Shown here: in pieces, positions 19,901 through 31,547 of the stretch
Layout: each line of letters starts with the position of its first letter
Position numbering within the stretch: the stretch's first letter is position 1
NCBI RefSeq assembly: GCF_000280925.3
Contig: NZ_CP012109.1
Location: 2,872,501-2,936,500 of the forward strand
Reading direction: 5' to 3'
From: Myxococcus hansupus
GTDB lineage: Bacteria > Myxococcota > Myxococcia > Myxococcales > Myxococcaceae
DNA: 64,000 nt
The notes under the pieces: model-generated
Database searches by the model: none
Told to the model about the DNA's origin: nothing
The model's input: the letters and a program-made list of their open reading frames with translations, nothing else
Made by a program: the position numbers and the translations under genes

Positions 19901-20094
19901 TGGCCAAGGGCGCTGGCGCCGCCGCGCGGAACAGCCTGGGGACAGCGGTCTTCGGCGGCATGTTGGTGTCCACCCTCGTCAACCTCGTCTTCATCCCGGG
20001 CCTCTACGTGCTCATGCAGAAGCTTCGGGGAGACGCCCGACGCTCACGGGACGAGGAGGACGACGACCTGCCGGTGCCGCACCCTCACCCGTGA
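16948..20094 (+). CDS. RND multidrug efflux pump, HAE-1 family (AcrB-like)
   Basis: This full-length 1048-residue inner-membrane pump starts MIHFFIRRPVFAAVVSIL, as AcrB relatives do, and shows two six-helix halves with two large periplasmic loops. The proton-relay aspartate pair is present (GLVVDDAIVVIENIE, Asp 408-409). The second-half signature GLASKNAILIVEFA is intact. It should export hydrophobic or amphiphilic compounds using proton flow, with the adaptor just upstream. No TolC-type channel gene follows, so the channel must be encoded elsewhere. The substrate is unknown. Confidence 0.95.
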   Translation: MIHFFIRRPVFAAVVSILLTLVGLIAIPTLPIAQYPDLAPPQVTVTATYVGASAEVVETAVTIPLEQELNGVEGMRYITSTSSNDGSSQITITFEATRDIEVAAVDVQNRVSRAAARLPSEVNQTGIVVSKASNQLLMSFGLFSPDDRYDAGFISNYADVNIKDAIKRIRGVGDVRLFGERRFSMRLWLNPTALARHKLTPQDIARALREQNLQVAAGQVGQPPSRDDQDYQLAVRARGRLVEPAEFDEVVVQRNPGGRLVRLKDVGRAEMGAENYGMLLRFNGRPGMGLGIFQLPTANALEVRDAVVQEMERLSQQFPPGLEYRHATDTTLAVRASINEVLQTLVEAIVLVILVIFLFLHGWRSVLITALTLPVSLVGTFAFVKLFGFSINTLTLFGLTLATGLVVDDAIVVIENIERLMVERHLSARAAAREGMKEVAGAVVAISIVLVAVFVPVALFPGTTGAIYRQFALTIAASVGLSTVCALTLTPALSAMLLKHHTGPKWIFFRKVDQVLDATKAVYGRMLRRLLQRPVAVLLVFVTFLAATVALFRVVPTGFIPDEDQGYFIVSVQGPEGMSLARTEKVLYEMEAVLREQPELRSMFVLGGMSLGNNGSNLAQAWVNLKPWEERKGEAHTVAAIVERLREPLSRIGGARVMPFLPPAIRGVGTVGGFQFIVEDTSGGRELSELATATLDLVARSNEDSRLRGVFTSFAADTPLLDVEVDRQKANALGVPVDQLFSTLQLYMGSQYVNDFNYASRTYRVYVQAEQQFRDTPQDIGAFYVRNDSGDMIPLESLVTVTPTTSAQVIRRYNLFRSAELNGQAAPGVSSGQAMSAMEELSAEVLPPGTSVEWSGLSLEQQESGGQTFVIFGLGLLFVFLVLAAQYESFTLPLVIILSVPLAVLGALGFQVLRGLPNDVFCQVGLVMLVGLASKNAILIVEFAEQLREQGRTAVEAAIEASEVRLRPILMTSIAFLLGVVPLMLAKGAGAAARNSLGTAVFGGMLVSTLVNLVFIPGLYVLMQKLRGDARRSRDEEDDDLPVPHPHP

Positions 20095-20110
20095 GGTGCT
20101 GGGGAGGCAC

Positions 20111-21203
<1,093 letters not shown>

Positions 21204-21280
21204 GTGGTACCCTCACGCCTCACGCGCGCTTCGAGACGAGGCCGCGTGAGGTCCGTGCCCCCTTCTCCAGGAGTCAGCCG

Positions 21281-21988
21281 ATGCGTGAAGTGAAGCGCCC
21301 CTACGTGATTTGCCACATGGTGCCCTCCGTCGACGGGCGCATCGTGACCCAGGGGTGGAAGCTGTCGCCCGGCGTCCTCGCCGAGTACGAGCGGACCGCG
21401 GAGACGTTCAACGCCGATGGCTGGATGATTGGCCGGATTTCGATGGAGCCCTACGCCGGCAAGGCGAAGGTGCCCGTGCGCAAGAATCCGCAGCCGATTC
21501 CCCGGACGGACTTCATCGCGCGCAGCGACGCGGAGTCGTATGCCATCGCGCTCGATCCGTCTGGGAAGCTCACCTGGAAGTCGGCGTCCATCGACGATGA
21601 ACACGTCATCACGGTGCTCACGGAGCAGGTCTCGGATGAATATCTGGCGTTCCTCCAGGCCAAGGGCGTTTCGTACCTGTTCGGTGGCAAGACGGACCTG
21701 AACCTGAAGAAGGTGCTCGAAAAGCTCCGGGCCGAGTTCGGCATCAAGCGCTTGCTCTTGGAGGGAGGGGGGAAGATCAACGGCTCCTTCCTGGCAGCGG
21801 ACCTCATCGACGAGCTGAGCGTGCTGCTGGCCCCTGTCGCGGATGGCTCCATCGGGACGCCCTCGCTCTTCGATTCAAGCGAGGGGAAGGGACCCAGCCG
21901 CGCCCTCAAACTGGTCTCCGTGGAGAAGCGGAAGGGCGACGTGGTGTGGCTGAAGTACAAGCTGCGGAAGTCCAACGCCAAGCGGTGA
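21281..21988 (+). CDS. RibD C-terminal-type (dihydrofolate reductase-fold) reductase
   Basis: The 235-residue product resembles the reductase half of RibD, a dihydrofolate reductase fold. Visible features are RPYVICHMVPSVDGRI near the start, YLFGGKTDLNLKKVLEKL, the pyrophosphate-loop signature LLLEGGGKINGSFL and DELSVLLAPVADG. Stand-alone members reduce varied substrates with NADPH, so riboflavin synthesis should not be assumed. The ATG at 21281 is preferred over 21200 because CCAGGAG precedes it. It follows the aldo/keto reductase by 77 bases and may be co-transcribed. Confidence 0.85.
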   Translation: MREVKRPYVICHMVPSVDGRIVTQGWKLSPGVLAEYERTAETFNADGWMIGRISMEPYAGKAKVPVRKNPQPIPRTDFIARSDAESYAIALDPSGKLTWKSASIDDEHVITVLTEQVSDEYLAFLQAKGVSYLFGGKTDLNLKKVLEKLRAEFGIKRLLLEGGGKINGSFLAADLIDELSVLLAPVADGSIGTPSLFDSSEGKGPSRALKLVSVEKRKGDVVWLKYKLRKSNAKR

Positions 21989-22027
21989 TGGGCGTGGCCT
22001 CGTCGAAGCTCACGCCTTCGCCGATGT

Positions 22028-25000
22028 TCAAGGACGGCGCCTGCGCTGCATTCGCAGCGCGGCGAGTCCCACCAGCCCCAGCAGCGCGCTGCCGCCGCCC
22101 CCCGCGCCGCAGCCGCAGCCGCCTCCTTCGCTCTCCAGGGTCCTGCCCTGGCCGTGCAATTCAATGGTCAGGGCGGGAGACTGCGGATCCTGCAAGAACA
22201 GTTGAATCTCACCCGTCATGGGACCGCCCGCCTGCGGACGGAAGGTCACGCTGAGCGTGGTCTCCTCTCCCGGCGCGAGCTCCAGAGGAAGGTTCACGGC
22301 GCTCAGCTCGAAGGCCGGGTTCGTGACCTTCACGTCGCTCACCCGCATCGTCGCATCCGATTTGTTGGTGAGCGTGATGCGCGTGGGCTCGCTGGGGACG
22401 CCCATGTCTCCCCAGCCGAAGTCCACGCTCGTTGGGATGGCTTCCAGGAAGTTCTCGACCGTGACGCCCTTGAGTGCCACTTGCGCTGCCCGGGGTTGGT
22501 CATCGACCGCGAGCACCAGGGTGGCCTCCGAGGTGGCCACCTGGGCCGTGTCGTAGCGGATTTCGAGCGTCACCGACTCGGATGGCGCGAGCGTGCGACC
22601 GGCGGCATCGAACGCGGGCGCGATGACGTGGAAGTGGTGGGCCTGGGCCCCCTCGGGCGTAGCGGCTCTGAGGACGATGCTCCGGGTGCTGTCGTTGGTG
22701 AGCACGAGCTTGCGTGAGATGAGGACGGACCTGCGCACCGTGCCGAAGTCCACCGTCCGGCTGAGGTCCCTGAACATGGTGGAGAGCCCCTTGCCTGCCA
22801 GGTTCACCCTCGCGACGGGCGACGACACGTCGCTGCTGGTGAACTCCAGCGCCGCCTTCGACGTGATGTCCGCCCGGGGGGTGAATGCCACGCCCACCTG
22901 TGCGCTCTGGCGCGGCTGCAAGGTGAAGCGTGTCCCGCGCGCGCTCGTCGCTTCGAAATGCGAGGGTTCCGACTGAGCGCCGTCCGCAGTCCCCACGATG
23001 GCAATCCCCGTGATGTCGATGGGCTGGATGGACGTGTTCGTGATGTCGACAGGGAGCGTCACCTTCGTGTTCGCCTGCGCCACCTGCGCACCGAAGTCCA
23101 GGTTCGCGGGAGAGAGGAAGAGCAGGTGGTCTCGCCCTTCACCGGAGAGGCGCACCACCTGGCTGGGGGCGCCAGCGGCGTCCGAGGTGATTCTCAGCGC
23201 GGCGGAGAAGCCGCGCTTCTCCGCCCCCGGAATGAACTGCACCGTCAGCTCCGTGCTCCCTCCAGGTTGGAGCGTGAAGGGCAGTGAGGGTGTCCCCAGG
23301 CTGAAGGAGGCGTTGTCCGCTCCTTCGAGGCTCATGCTCCGGAGCGTCACCGGCGCTGCCGCCACGGTTCCCGCATCACCTCCGCCCAGGGGCGCGCCCG
23401 TGTGGGTGAGCCTGAGCCGTACGAGCGCGGAGCTCGTGCCCGTCCGGACTCCGCCAAAATCCAGTGCGTAGTTGAAGGGCAGCTCGTCCGTTCGCTCCAC
23501 CCGCAGCCCGCTGGAGGTGCCCGTCCCTTGAAGCGTGAGCGTCAACGTCTGTCCGCTGCGCGTCCGCAAGTGGGCGGTGAGCCTGCGTTGGCTCACTTCG
23601 TTCCCTCGGGGATGGAACCTCAAGGTGAGGGGCACGCTTCTGCCGTCATTCGGTATCACGAGGGGAAGTTGCGCGGAGAACTCACTGCCCCAGGGGCTGT
23701 TCGCCGGGTCGAGTTCCAGCGCGGTCACTTCGTCACCCGTCAAGCCGGTGTTCGTGATGCTGATCTGCCTTTCGACGAGCGCACCCAGGTTGCATGCGCC
23801 AAAGTCGACCGAGGTCGAGGCCGTGGTGACGCCTCCCGTGCCGTTGACGCTCAGGGTGACGAGATTGGGGCTGGTCGCCGCGTTGCTGGAAATGGAGAGC
23901 GTCTCCACGATGGCCCGGACCTCGGTGGGGCGGGCCGTCAGCTTGAAGATGGCGGACTCCTGGGGCTGAAGGGTGCCCCCCGAGATGCTATGGGGGCAGG
24001 CCGTGCCGCCGTTGGGGTCCGTGGCGTAGATGCAGAAGTTGTTCGGGCTGTTGATGGCGTAGAGCTCGAGCGGCGCCAAGCCCGTGTTCTTGATGACCAG
24101 GTCTCTGGGCGGGCTCTCCTGGTTCTGCACCTGGGCCGCGAAGTCGATCGCCGTTCCGCCAGGAAGGTTGAGCACGGGCAAGGTGCCCGTGCCCACGGCG
24201 GTCAACTGGACGTTCGATGCCCCTTGGGAATTGCTGATGATCGTGAGTTGCCGCTCGACGGGCCCCTCCACTTCTGGCGTGAAGGTGACGTCAATCGTCC
24301 TGCTCTCTCCCGCGACGATGTCGATGGGCCAGGTGCCCTGGCTGGGGCGCGCGGAGAAGGGGGCGTTCGGGATGACATTGGAGACCGTGAGCGTCGCGGT
24401 GCCGATGTTCCGGAGGGTGACGGGCAGTGTGGTGGGGGCGCCCCGAGGGACCGTGTTGAAGTACACGGGCGAAGGGGTGAGCTGCGCCATGGCATAGGCG
24501 CCGATGCCCGAGAGCCGGATTCTCGGCAGCGGCTGGGCCTCGTTCCACAGCGTGATGGAGAGCTCCGCGGACAGCGTGGACGTGTCCTGCGGGCTGAAGG
24601 TGACCAGGACATCGCGGGAGCCGTGGACCGGAATGACCTTGGAGTCCGAGGCTCCCTCGAGGGCGGCCTTGAAGTAGACGTCGTCATTGAGCGTGAGGTT
24701 CTGGAGCTCGACGGGGACCCGGCCCGTGTTCGTGAGTGTGATCCGAAGCGTCCTGCTGGTCCTGGGCGACACGGCGCCGAAGTTGAGGCTTTCCGTCGAG
24801 GCGCTCAGCGTGGCCGTGTCCCCTTCGCCGGTCAGCGAGAAGGTCCGGGTCACCTGGCCCGCGCTCGCGGAGCTGCCCTGATAGACGACTTCGAGCGTGT
24901 CCTCGTATTGCCGGTGCGCCACCCGTGGCGTGAAGGTGATGCGGAGCGGTGACGCGCGAGTCTCACCTCTGCCGATGGCGGGTTCATTGGGGGAATGGCG

Positions 25001-27369
25001 TCCACATGAAAGTCAGCGGAGGTGTGCGAGGAGAGAATCCTTGCGCTGACGAGCTGAAGCGGACCGCCGGCGGTGATGTCATTCGAGATGTTCAGCGCGC
25101 GGGTGCCCGTGCGGCCGACCTCCTGCGTCGAGAACTCCACCGACGCGGAGGGCTCGAAGAGCGGGACCGGGCCGGCGGCGCTGCCCGTCAGCAGGAGGGT
25201 TGCTGGCAGGGCCGTGCCTTCGGACGGGCCTCCCGGCATCCGCGCGTGGAACCCGAGCCGCGCCTCCTTCGGCCCCACGCTCTGGGGCTTGAAGACGACC
25301 TGCACGTCCATCGACTGCGAGGGCTCGACCGTGCGGGGCACGAAGCCCCTGACCTCGAAGTGCGTGGGCTCGACGTGCGCGGGCTCGTCCAACACCGCTC
25401 GCGTCAATTCGAGGTTCGAGTTCCCCCGGTTCGTCAGGGTGACAGTCTGGACGGTGTTGCTCCCTGGAATCTGGGTTCCAAAGCCCAGGCGCTCCGTGTT
25501 GAGCGTCAGCTCGGGCCCCCTGGCGATGCCGCGGAGGGGAATGGCCGGAATGGCGTCCGTTGCATCACTCAGCAACTGCAACGATGCGTCGAACGCGTTG
25601 CCCCATCTGCTGGGATTGAAGCTCACCGTCAGCACCCGGGCCGAGCGGGAGCCAATCGTCAGCCCGTCGGCGGGGATGCCCGAGACGACGTAGGGCGTGA
25701 GGAGCCCCGCTGGTACGGGATAGAGCGTGATGGGCCAATCCGTGGGGTTCCAGAGTTGAATCTCCCGAGTCGGGGCGGGTGTGCCCACGAGGTGGCTGCC
25801 GAAATCGAGCGAGGTGGGCGTCAGGGTGAGGGCGGTCCGCTTCACGACGCCGCTCAGCGTGACGTCGAGTGGGGCAGGCAGGCTGGCGCTGCTGAGCGTC
25901 AGCGTGCCCGCCGCCGAGCCCGCGGCGGGGGGCGTGAACGTCACGAGCAGCTCCTGGACCGCGCCATCGGGCGCCAACCGGAACGGCGTGCTCGGTTCGA
26001 CATGGAACGCCGGATGGCTGACCGACGGGGTCAACTCCACGGCAACGTTTCCGCTGTTTCGCACCCGCACCAGCTTCTGCTGGCCGCCGGACGACGGGTC
26101 GAAGGACAGGGCGAGCGGCTCCCGCTCGACGCTGATTCGCGCGGCCACGGTACTGCCCGTGAGCTCCACGAACGTGGGCGTCAGCGGGTCATTGCTGTCG
26201 AGCTGGAGCCGCGCTGACCGAGCCCCCGCTGACTGCGGGGCGAACGCCACGTCCAGGTGCTTGCTGCTTCCGGGCGGCAGGCTGAACGCCCCCTGGGGCA
26301 TCACGGTGAAGTGTGCGCCTTCTGGAGACACGAGCGAGGGGGAGGAGACCGTGAGAAGGGTGTCTCCCTCATTGCGCACCGTCACCCGCTGTGGCGCGCT
26401 GGAGGTGCCCAACACTTGGTCACCAAAGGAGAGCACGGGAGGGCTGACCGAGAGGCTGGCGGGCTTCACCGCGGAGCCCGAGAGCCGCAGCCGGGAGACC
26501 GGGGAGCACACCGCGTTGCTGGTCAGCACGAGTTCGCCGGTGAAGCCGCCGCGGTCGGTGGGCGCGGGCTGGAACGTCACCGGGATGAGGGCGGAGCGTC
26601 CGGGCTGCACGGTGACCGGAGCGGATGGCACCGTGAAAGGCGCCGTGGCCGTGAGCGTATCGAGGGCGAGGACCGCGTCGCCCGGGTTTCGCACCGTCAC
26701 GTTCCGGGTGAGTCCGAAACCCGGAGCCTGGGGCGGAAACGCGATGGCGGTCACGTCCGTCAAGAGAAACGGCCCCGAGCCCGAGCCCGTGAGGACCAGT
26801 GGGACCACGGGTTCGAGCGGGTCATCGGTGAAGAGTGAGAGCTTCCCGGTCACGTTTTCGGGCTGCTCGGGCGTGAACTCCACGGTGAGGCTCAGGCTCT
26901 CGCCAGAAGGCAGGACGTATGGCGGAGAAGGCGGCGCCGGTGGATTGCCTGGGACCGTGACGCGCTTGAGCGCGAAGGGGCCCTCGGTCCAATAGAAGAG
27001 GACCTGTCGGGAATCGGCGTGGGTGTTGCGGAGGGTGATGGACTGCTCCGTGCTCTCACAGCCAGGCCGCGGACCGAACATGAGCCTGTCGCTGGTGAAG
27101 AGCAGGCCCCTGGGGAGCACTCCCGTGCCCGCATCGCTCCCGGCGTCCGGGCTGATGCCCCCGTCCGGCTCCGTGCCCGCGTCGCTGCCCGCATCGGCGG
27201 TGCTCCCCCCGTCGGTCTCCTCGCCCCCGTCCAGCGCGCCCTGGAGGCGCCCGAGCGGAGGTGTCTCGGGGGCGTCGCGAAGCCCTGGCTCCGCGAGAAG
27301 GGAATCGGGACCGCAGGACGCGAGCAGACACACGCCCGTCGCGAGGAGGAGGTGAGGGAGGCGCTTCAT
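22028..27369 (-). CDS. Giant choice-of-anchor-D surface protein with lipobox and MYXO-CTERM, split by an apparent frameshift
   Basis: Two overlapping frames (27369 to 24850 and 24922 to 22028) belong together. The first loses similarity after HVDAIPP. The second resumes in NEPAIGRGETRASPLRITF if one C is added to the five-base run at 24989-24993, giving about 1780 residues. The N-terminus is a lipoprotein signal (LLASC) followed by an Asp/Ala/Gly-rich linker. Most of the protein is repeated immunoglobulin-like choice-of-anchor-D domains of about 100 residues (for example LSFGDQVLGT and VTVRNEGDTLLTV). The C-terminus is a MYXO-CTERM sorting signal: a Gly/Cys stretch, a hydrophobic helix and MQRRRRP. 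It follows tssJ by 30 bases, so it probably ends the leftward T6SS operon. The role is unknown; adhesion or a surface scaffold is possible. Confidence 0.8.
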
Positions 27370-27399
27370 CGGGAGTACCTGGGGAGCGACGGGAAGGCG

Positions 27400-27885
27400 T
27401 CAGTTCTTCGCGGCCGTCTTCGGCGGCGATGGAAGGTCGGGCATCTCCGGGGGAGCACCTGTGTCTTCTTCCTTCGCGGGGGCGAGTGGCGCGGCCCCTG
27501 TCTGGATGCGGCCCTCGAGCAGCGCGATGTCGAGCGAGCCCGGCACGGGCAGATTGACGAAGGTCTGCCAGGTGCCGTCGGGGGCGGTGAACAGGAAGGA
27601 GACGGCCAGGGGCGACTCCGGGGGGAGCTTCACCTTCAGGCGTTGCAACGTGCCGGGATAGATGAGCTCGGAGAGGACCACCGTCTCGTCGGGTTGGGCG
27701 ACGCGGGCGGCGACCTCGGCATAGGACTCGACGGCGAACTGCTTGGGGTCCACCTTGCGCACGAGCATGTACATGGGGCGGCCCTGATTGGTGCCGGGGG
27801 GCGCCTTGACGTTGAGCTGAAGCGTCGCGGGGCGGCAGCCGGCGAGCAGCAGCGCGGCCAGGCCAAGGAGAAACACAGGCTTCAT
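27400..27885 (-). CDS. tssJ: T6SS outer-membrane lipoprotein TssJ
   Basis: The 161-residue product is a lipoprotein (MKPVFLLGLAALLLAGC) with a beta-rich core and a Pro/Ala-rich tail. In T6SS, TssJ anchors the membrane complex to the outer membrane and binds the periplasmic end of TssM. The ATG at 27885 overlaps the tssM stop (ATGA) and gives a perfect lipobox, so the longer reading from 27987 is rejected. Sequence conservation in this family is low. The call rests mostly on the lipobox, size and direct coupling to tssM. Confidence 0.78.
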   Translation of the reverse strand: MKPVFLLGLAALLLAGCRPATLQLNVKAPPGTNQGRPMYMLVRKVDPKQFAVESYAEVAARVAQPDETVVLSELIYPGTLQRLKVKLPPESPLAVSFLFTAPDGTWQTFVNLPVPGSLDIALLEGRIQTGAAPLAPAKEEDTGAPPEMPDLPSPPKTAAKN

Positions 27886-30800
27886 CGGGGAACCTCGCGG
27901 AAGGGGATCCAGGGCTCGCCCTTGAGCCCGAAGCGGATTTCCATCGACTGCTGGCCGCTCTGCGCGCTGCGCCCCCGCAGGGCCCACTGGCGGTGCTGGT
28001 CACCGGCGCGGGTGGAGGACTCCAGCAGGCGGAAGCAACTCCACGACGAGCGGGACTTCTCCAGCGTGGCGTATTGGATGGCCTGCTGCTCGGGCGAGCG
28101 CAGCTCCAACATGAGAGAGGACGTCTGCTGGTCCCACCACGTGAGGGGGAAGTCCTGCCAGGCGGGGCTCTGGTTGTAGGCGAGCGCGGCGGTCCTTCCG
28201 CACTTGAGCGAGCCCAGGGTGACGAAGGTGCCCGGCGTGGGCGCGGTGGGCAGTGGGAGGGGGAGCACCTGGAGCATCAGGGGCCGGGGACGCCCCTCGC
28301 CATCCCAGAGCATGCCGGACAGCCGAGAGAGCCGGCTGAGCGTGGGCAGCAGGGTGGCGGGAAGGGCCAGCTTCTCCCGCAGGGCCCCTCGCAGCACCCA
28401 CTCCGAGCCGCGTTCCACGCTCACGGGTGACAGCACCCGGTCCACGAAGTCCCAGAAGGCGCCATCCTTGCGGCGCAACACCTCCAGGTCTCCTGGCTCC
28501 ACCTCCTGGGTCGCATCCGCGTTGAACGGGTAGCGGGAGAGCAGGGGCCACAGCTTTCGCGTCCAGGTGTCCTCCCACTGTCGGTTCAGCGTCTGCTCGA
28601 TTTCCTTCTGGCCCAGCTCGCGCACCGCGAGGAAGGGTTGGCGGAAAGGCTGTCGCAGCTCGCCGATGAGGCCTTGCTGGTCCAACCACGCGTCGACCTT
28701 GCGCAGATAGGAGCCTTCCTCCTCGAGCAGCATCGCCAGGGCCACCCGCCCCAGCGGTGTGAGCAACTCCGTGAGGCGCGCGCCCTGACTGCCATCCGAG
28801 GCAGGGAGGCCCGCGGCGGGAGCGGGCGCGGCGGCGCGGGAGACGGCGTTGAGTTCGTCGGAGAGCTGCGCCAGCAGGGCGCGATAGGGATTGAGCGCGG
28901 CATAGTTGCCGCTCTCGTCCGGACGCATCACCTGGACGATGGGCTGGAAGGGCGCCACGGCGTTGCGCAGCGACTCGTAGTAGGGGCCCTCGAGTGGTGT
29001 GAGCGTCGCGCCCTGCGCCACGTCCCGGAGCATGTCCACCAGGTCCGAAGAGGGCTGCGTGAGGCGGGAGAGCTCCTCGGCGAGCAGCGAGGTGTAGGGC
29101 GCGTTGAAGCGGTAGCTCGCCACGCGCTCGAAAAGTCTGTTGCGATAGCCACGGGCGAACTGGTCCACCTTGCGGCGCACGTGCTCTTGCCGCTGCGAGG
29201 CCTCCTCCAGGGGGAGCTCGGCGTTCTTCAGCCGCTGGGTGAACTCATCCACCAGGGGCCGGACGCGGGTGTCGAACTCCAGGCGCGCGGCGGCAACGGT
29301 GGTGGCCTGCGTGTCCCGGGCCCCCGCCTCGTCGCCCCGGCCGCCAAAGGGCATGCGGCCCGTCTTCGCGTGGTAGCGCAGCAGGGCCTGCAGGAGCTGG
29401 CGCGAGCTGTCTCGCGGGCGGAACTCGAAGGTGCCTTGCAGCACCGTCACCGCGTGGGGGCCGTTGCCGGTGCTCTGCAGCCACAGCCCGTCGCGCACGA
29501 GCAGCTCGGCGACGGTCATCTTCTGCACGGCCTTGACGCCCAGGTAGGCCTCCTCCTCCGTCCGGAGGATGGCGGTGAGCACCTCGCGGTGGGTGTTCAT
29601 CCACTCGAGCGTCTTGAGCGTGGAGGTCAGGCCCTTGAAACGGCTGGTGTCGACGCGGGCCTCGGAGGCGTTGAGCAGGTCGAGCACACGCGGCAGGGTG
29701 GAGAAGAGGGCGCTTTCATCCAACCAGGCCTGGAGCTGGCGCCGCTCCTCGCGCAGGGCCTCCAGCTCCGCGTCCAGCCGTTCCAGCTTCGCGGGCTCCA
29801 GGGATTGGTCGTGCAACAGCTCTTGCAGCCGCTTGAGGTGGGCCTGCCAGCGGGAGAGCTGGCCCTCCAGCGTGAGCTCCTCGCGGAAAGGCCAGGTCGC
29901 CCAGCGCGCCTCCGGCGTGGCGGGGGCCTGCCAGGGCTTGTTGCTGATGTGGATGTAGTCCCCCACCAGCGACTCGGCGAGGTGGAGGGAGGTGACCCAG
30001 GAGCGTTTCGAGTCGAGCCCATCCGCTGCTGGCGCGGGGCCCGCCTCTGCCCGCTTCGCGAAGCCCCATGAGGGACGGTGGCGCAGGCTGGAGAGGACGA
30101 ACTGGCCCAGCGCGTCGTCACGCGACGCATGGAGCGCCGCCAGCAGGTACACGGCCTGCTCTGGACGGCAGAGGTCGGGCTGCTTGTGGCAGCGTTCCAG
30201 GGCGGGGCGAAGGTGGGCTTCCCGGATGCCGCGGGCCAGTCGCAGTTGCAGCGCCTCGCGGTCTGCCTGGAAGCTGTAGGGCAGCAGGGGCCACCAATTC
30301 ATGGCCCGCCACATCACGTCCATGGACTGGCCCGCGGCGAGCACCTGGTCCTGAACCACCGAGCCGGAGACCTCCTGGCCCTGGTCCCGCATGCGCTGCA
30401 CGGTGTCCTCGAAGCGCTGCACGCTGTCGCGGGCCTGGGACAGGCGCCAGGAGAAGTGCGAGTAGGTGGCCACGATGGGCAGGCAGCACGTCATGGCGAT
30501 CAGCGCGGCCCGCTGGAGGTGGGTTCGCAGGTAGCGCTGGCGCACCGCCTCCGTATCGTGCGCCTCCGTGGAGACGGCGAGCACGCCGTGGGCGCGCGCG
30601 GTGGGAGCTTGCGAGGACAGGTACACCCGCGACAGTCGGGGCGCGTGCGCGAGCGTCTTGCCTTCGAGCAGCGCGGTGACGAAGCGCGCCAGGGCCTCGA
30701 ACGGGCGGTGGCCCTGGGAGTAGAAGCGCTCCAGCCGCTCGAAGGCGTCCACCGGCAGCGAGGTGAGCCCCAAGGCGAGGTACTGCTCCTGCGATTGCAG

Positions 30801-31544
30801 GAGGGAGGCCAGATGGCCCTCCTCGCCGCGCCGGGGCAGCTCGAAGGAGAGCGGCACCCGGTGCTCCTGCAGCAGGCGCGCGAAGTCCTCGAAGCCCTCC
30901 AGCGCGTCCATGTGCGTGAGGCAGACGCGAGTCTCCACGGGGGCGCGGCGGACCTCCGCGAGCAGGTTGAGCTTCCCGCGGAGCAGTTGCGCCGTGCGCC
31001 GCACCTCGTCCGGCGGTGTTTCGGCCAGCCACCGTGCGTCCAGCACCAGGACGGCCAGCGCCTGTTGGGGGCCAAAGGCGTCCGTCCACATCCGCCGCAG
31101 CGCCTTGCGCGCCTGAGGGGTGTCGTCCTCCAACAGCGGCGCGGACAGCTCCTGCACCACCGTGTCCGGCCCCAGGTAGATCTGGAGCAGCGAGTCCTCG
31201 GTGTAGCTGGGGAGGAACTGCCGGGCCTGGCGCTGCCAGTCCACGTCCAACTCGACGAGCTTCGACTTGCCCGCGCCCGCGGGGCCCATCACCAACGCGC
31301 CGGGCAGGTCCTTCACGGCGGCGCGGTGCCGCAGGGGCAGTCTCGCGAGGAAGCTCCGGCGGATGTTCCGGAGCCGGTTGCGCGACATCGGCGGTGGTGC
31401 GTCCAGCGTGGTGCGTGCCCGCTGCCTCCGTGCGCGCAGCCACAGCACCAACGGAACCGCGACGCCCACCAGGACCAGGGCGATGAGGACCCAGCTCTTG
31501 TACTGGGCGGGGATGAGGCTCGTGAGCTTCCGGAGATGCTCCAT
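27882..31544 (-). CDS. tssM: T6SS inner-membrane core protein TssM (IcmF/VasK)
   Basis: The 1220-residue protein has a first membrane helix at about 18-36. A cytoplasmic NTPase-like domain follows with a complete Walker A motif (GPAGAGKS, 87-94). A second membrane helix lies near 340-360 (LIAMTCCLPIVA), and a long periplasmic region ends in a beta-rich part. This is the TssM plan: it spans the periplasm and bridges TssL to TssJ. The intact Walker A suggests retained nucleotide binding. It starts just after the small gene 31548-31946 and overlaps tssJ, within one leftward operon. Confidence 0.93.
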   Translation of the reverse strand: MEHLRKLTSLIPAQYKSWVLIALVLVGVAVPLVLWLRARRQRARTTLDAPPPMSRNRLRNIRRSFLARLPLRHRAAVKDLPGALVMGPAGAGKSKLVELDVDWQRQARQFLPSYTEDSLLQIYLGPDTVVQELSAPLLEDDTPQARKALRRMWTDAFGPQQALAVLVLDARWLAETPPDEVRRTAQLLRGKLNLLAEVRRAPVETRVCLTHMDALEGFEDFARLLQEHRVPLSFELPRRGEEGHLASLLQSQEQYLALGLTSLPVDAFERLERFYSQGHRPFEALARFVTALLEGKTLAHAPRLSRVYLSSQAPTARAHGVLAVSTEAHDTEAVRQRYLRTHLQRAALIAMTCCLPIVATYSHFSWRLSQARDSVQRFEDTVQRMRDQGQEVSGSVVQDQVLAAGQSMDVMWRAMNWWPLLPYSFQADREALQLRLARGIREAHLRPALERCHKQPDLCRPEQAVYLLAALHASRDDALGQFVLSSLRHRPSWGFAKRAEAGPAPAADGLDSKRSWVTSLHLAESLVGDYIHISNKPWQAPATPEARWATWPFREELTLEGQLSRWQAHLKRLQELLHDQSLEPAKLERLDAELEALREERRQLQAWLDESALFSTLPRVLDLLNASEARVDTSRFKGLTSTLKTLEWMNTHREVLTAILRTEEEAYLGVKAVQKMTVAELLVRDGLWLQSTGNGPHAVTVLQGTFEFRPRDSSRQLLQALLRYHAKTGRMPFGGRGDEAGARDTQATTVAAARLEFDTRVRPLVDEFTQRLKNAELPLEEASQRQEHVRRKVDQFARGYRNRLFERVASYRFNAPYTSLLAEELSRLTQPSSDLVDMLRDVAQGATLTPLEGPYYESLRNAVAPFQPIVQVMRPDESGNYAALNPYRALLAQLSDELNAVSRAAAPAPAAGLPASDGSQGARLTELLTPLGRVALAMLLEEEGSYLRKVDAWLDQQGLIGELRQPFRQPFLAVRELGQKEIEQTLNRQWEDTWTRKLWPLLSRYPFNADATQEVEPGDLEVLRRKDGAFWDFVDRVLSPVSVERGSEWVLRGALREKLALPATLLPTLSRLSRLSGMLWDGEGRPRPLMLQVLPLPLPTAPTPGTFVTLGSLKCGRTAALAYNQSPAWQDFPLTWWDQQTSSLMLELRSPEQQAIQYATLEKSRSSWSCFRLLESSTRAGDQHRQWALRGRSAQSGQQSMEIRFGLKGEPWIPFREVPR

Positions 31545-31547
31545 GAC

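Noticed and set aside
24850..27369. Treating the two choice-of-anchor-D frames as separate genes
   Set aside because: The first ends in Arg/Ser-rich nonsense and the second begins mid-domain without a signal peptide; one added base fuses them smoothly.
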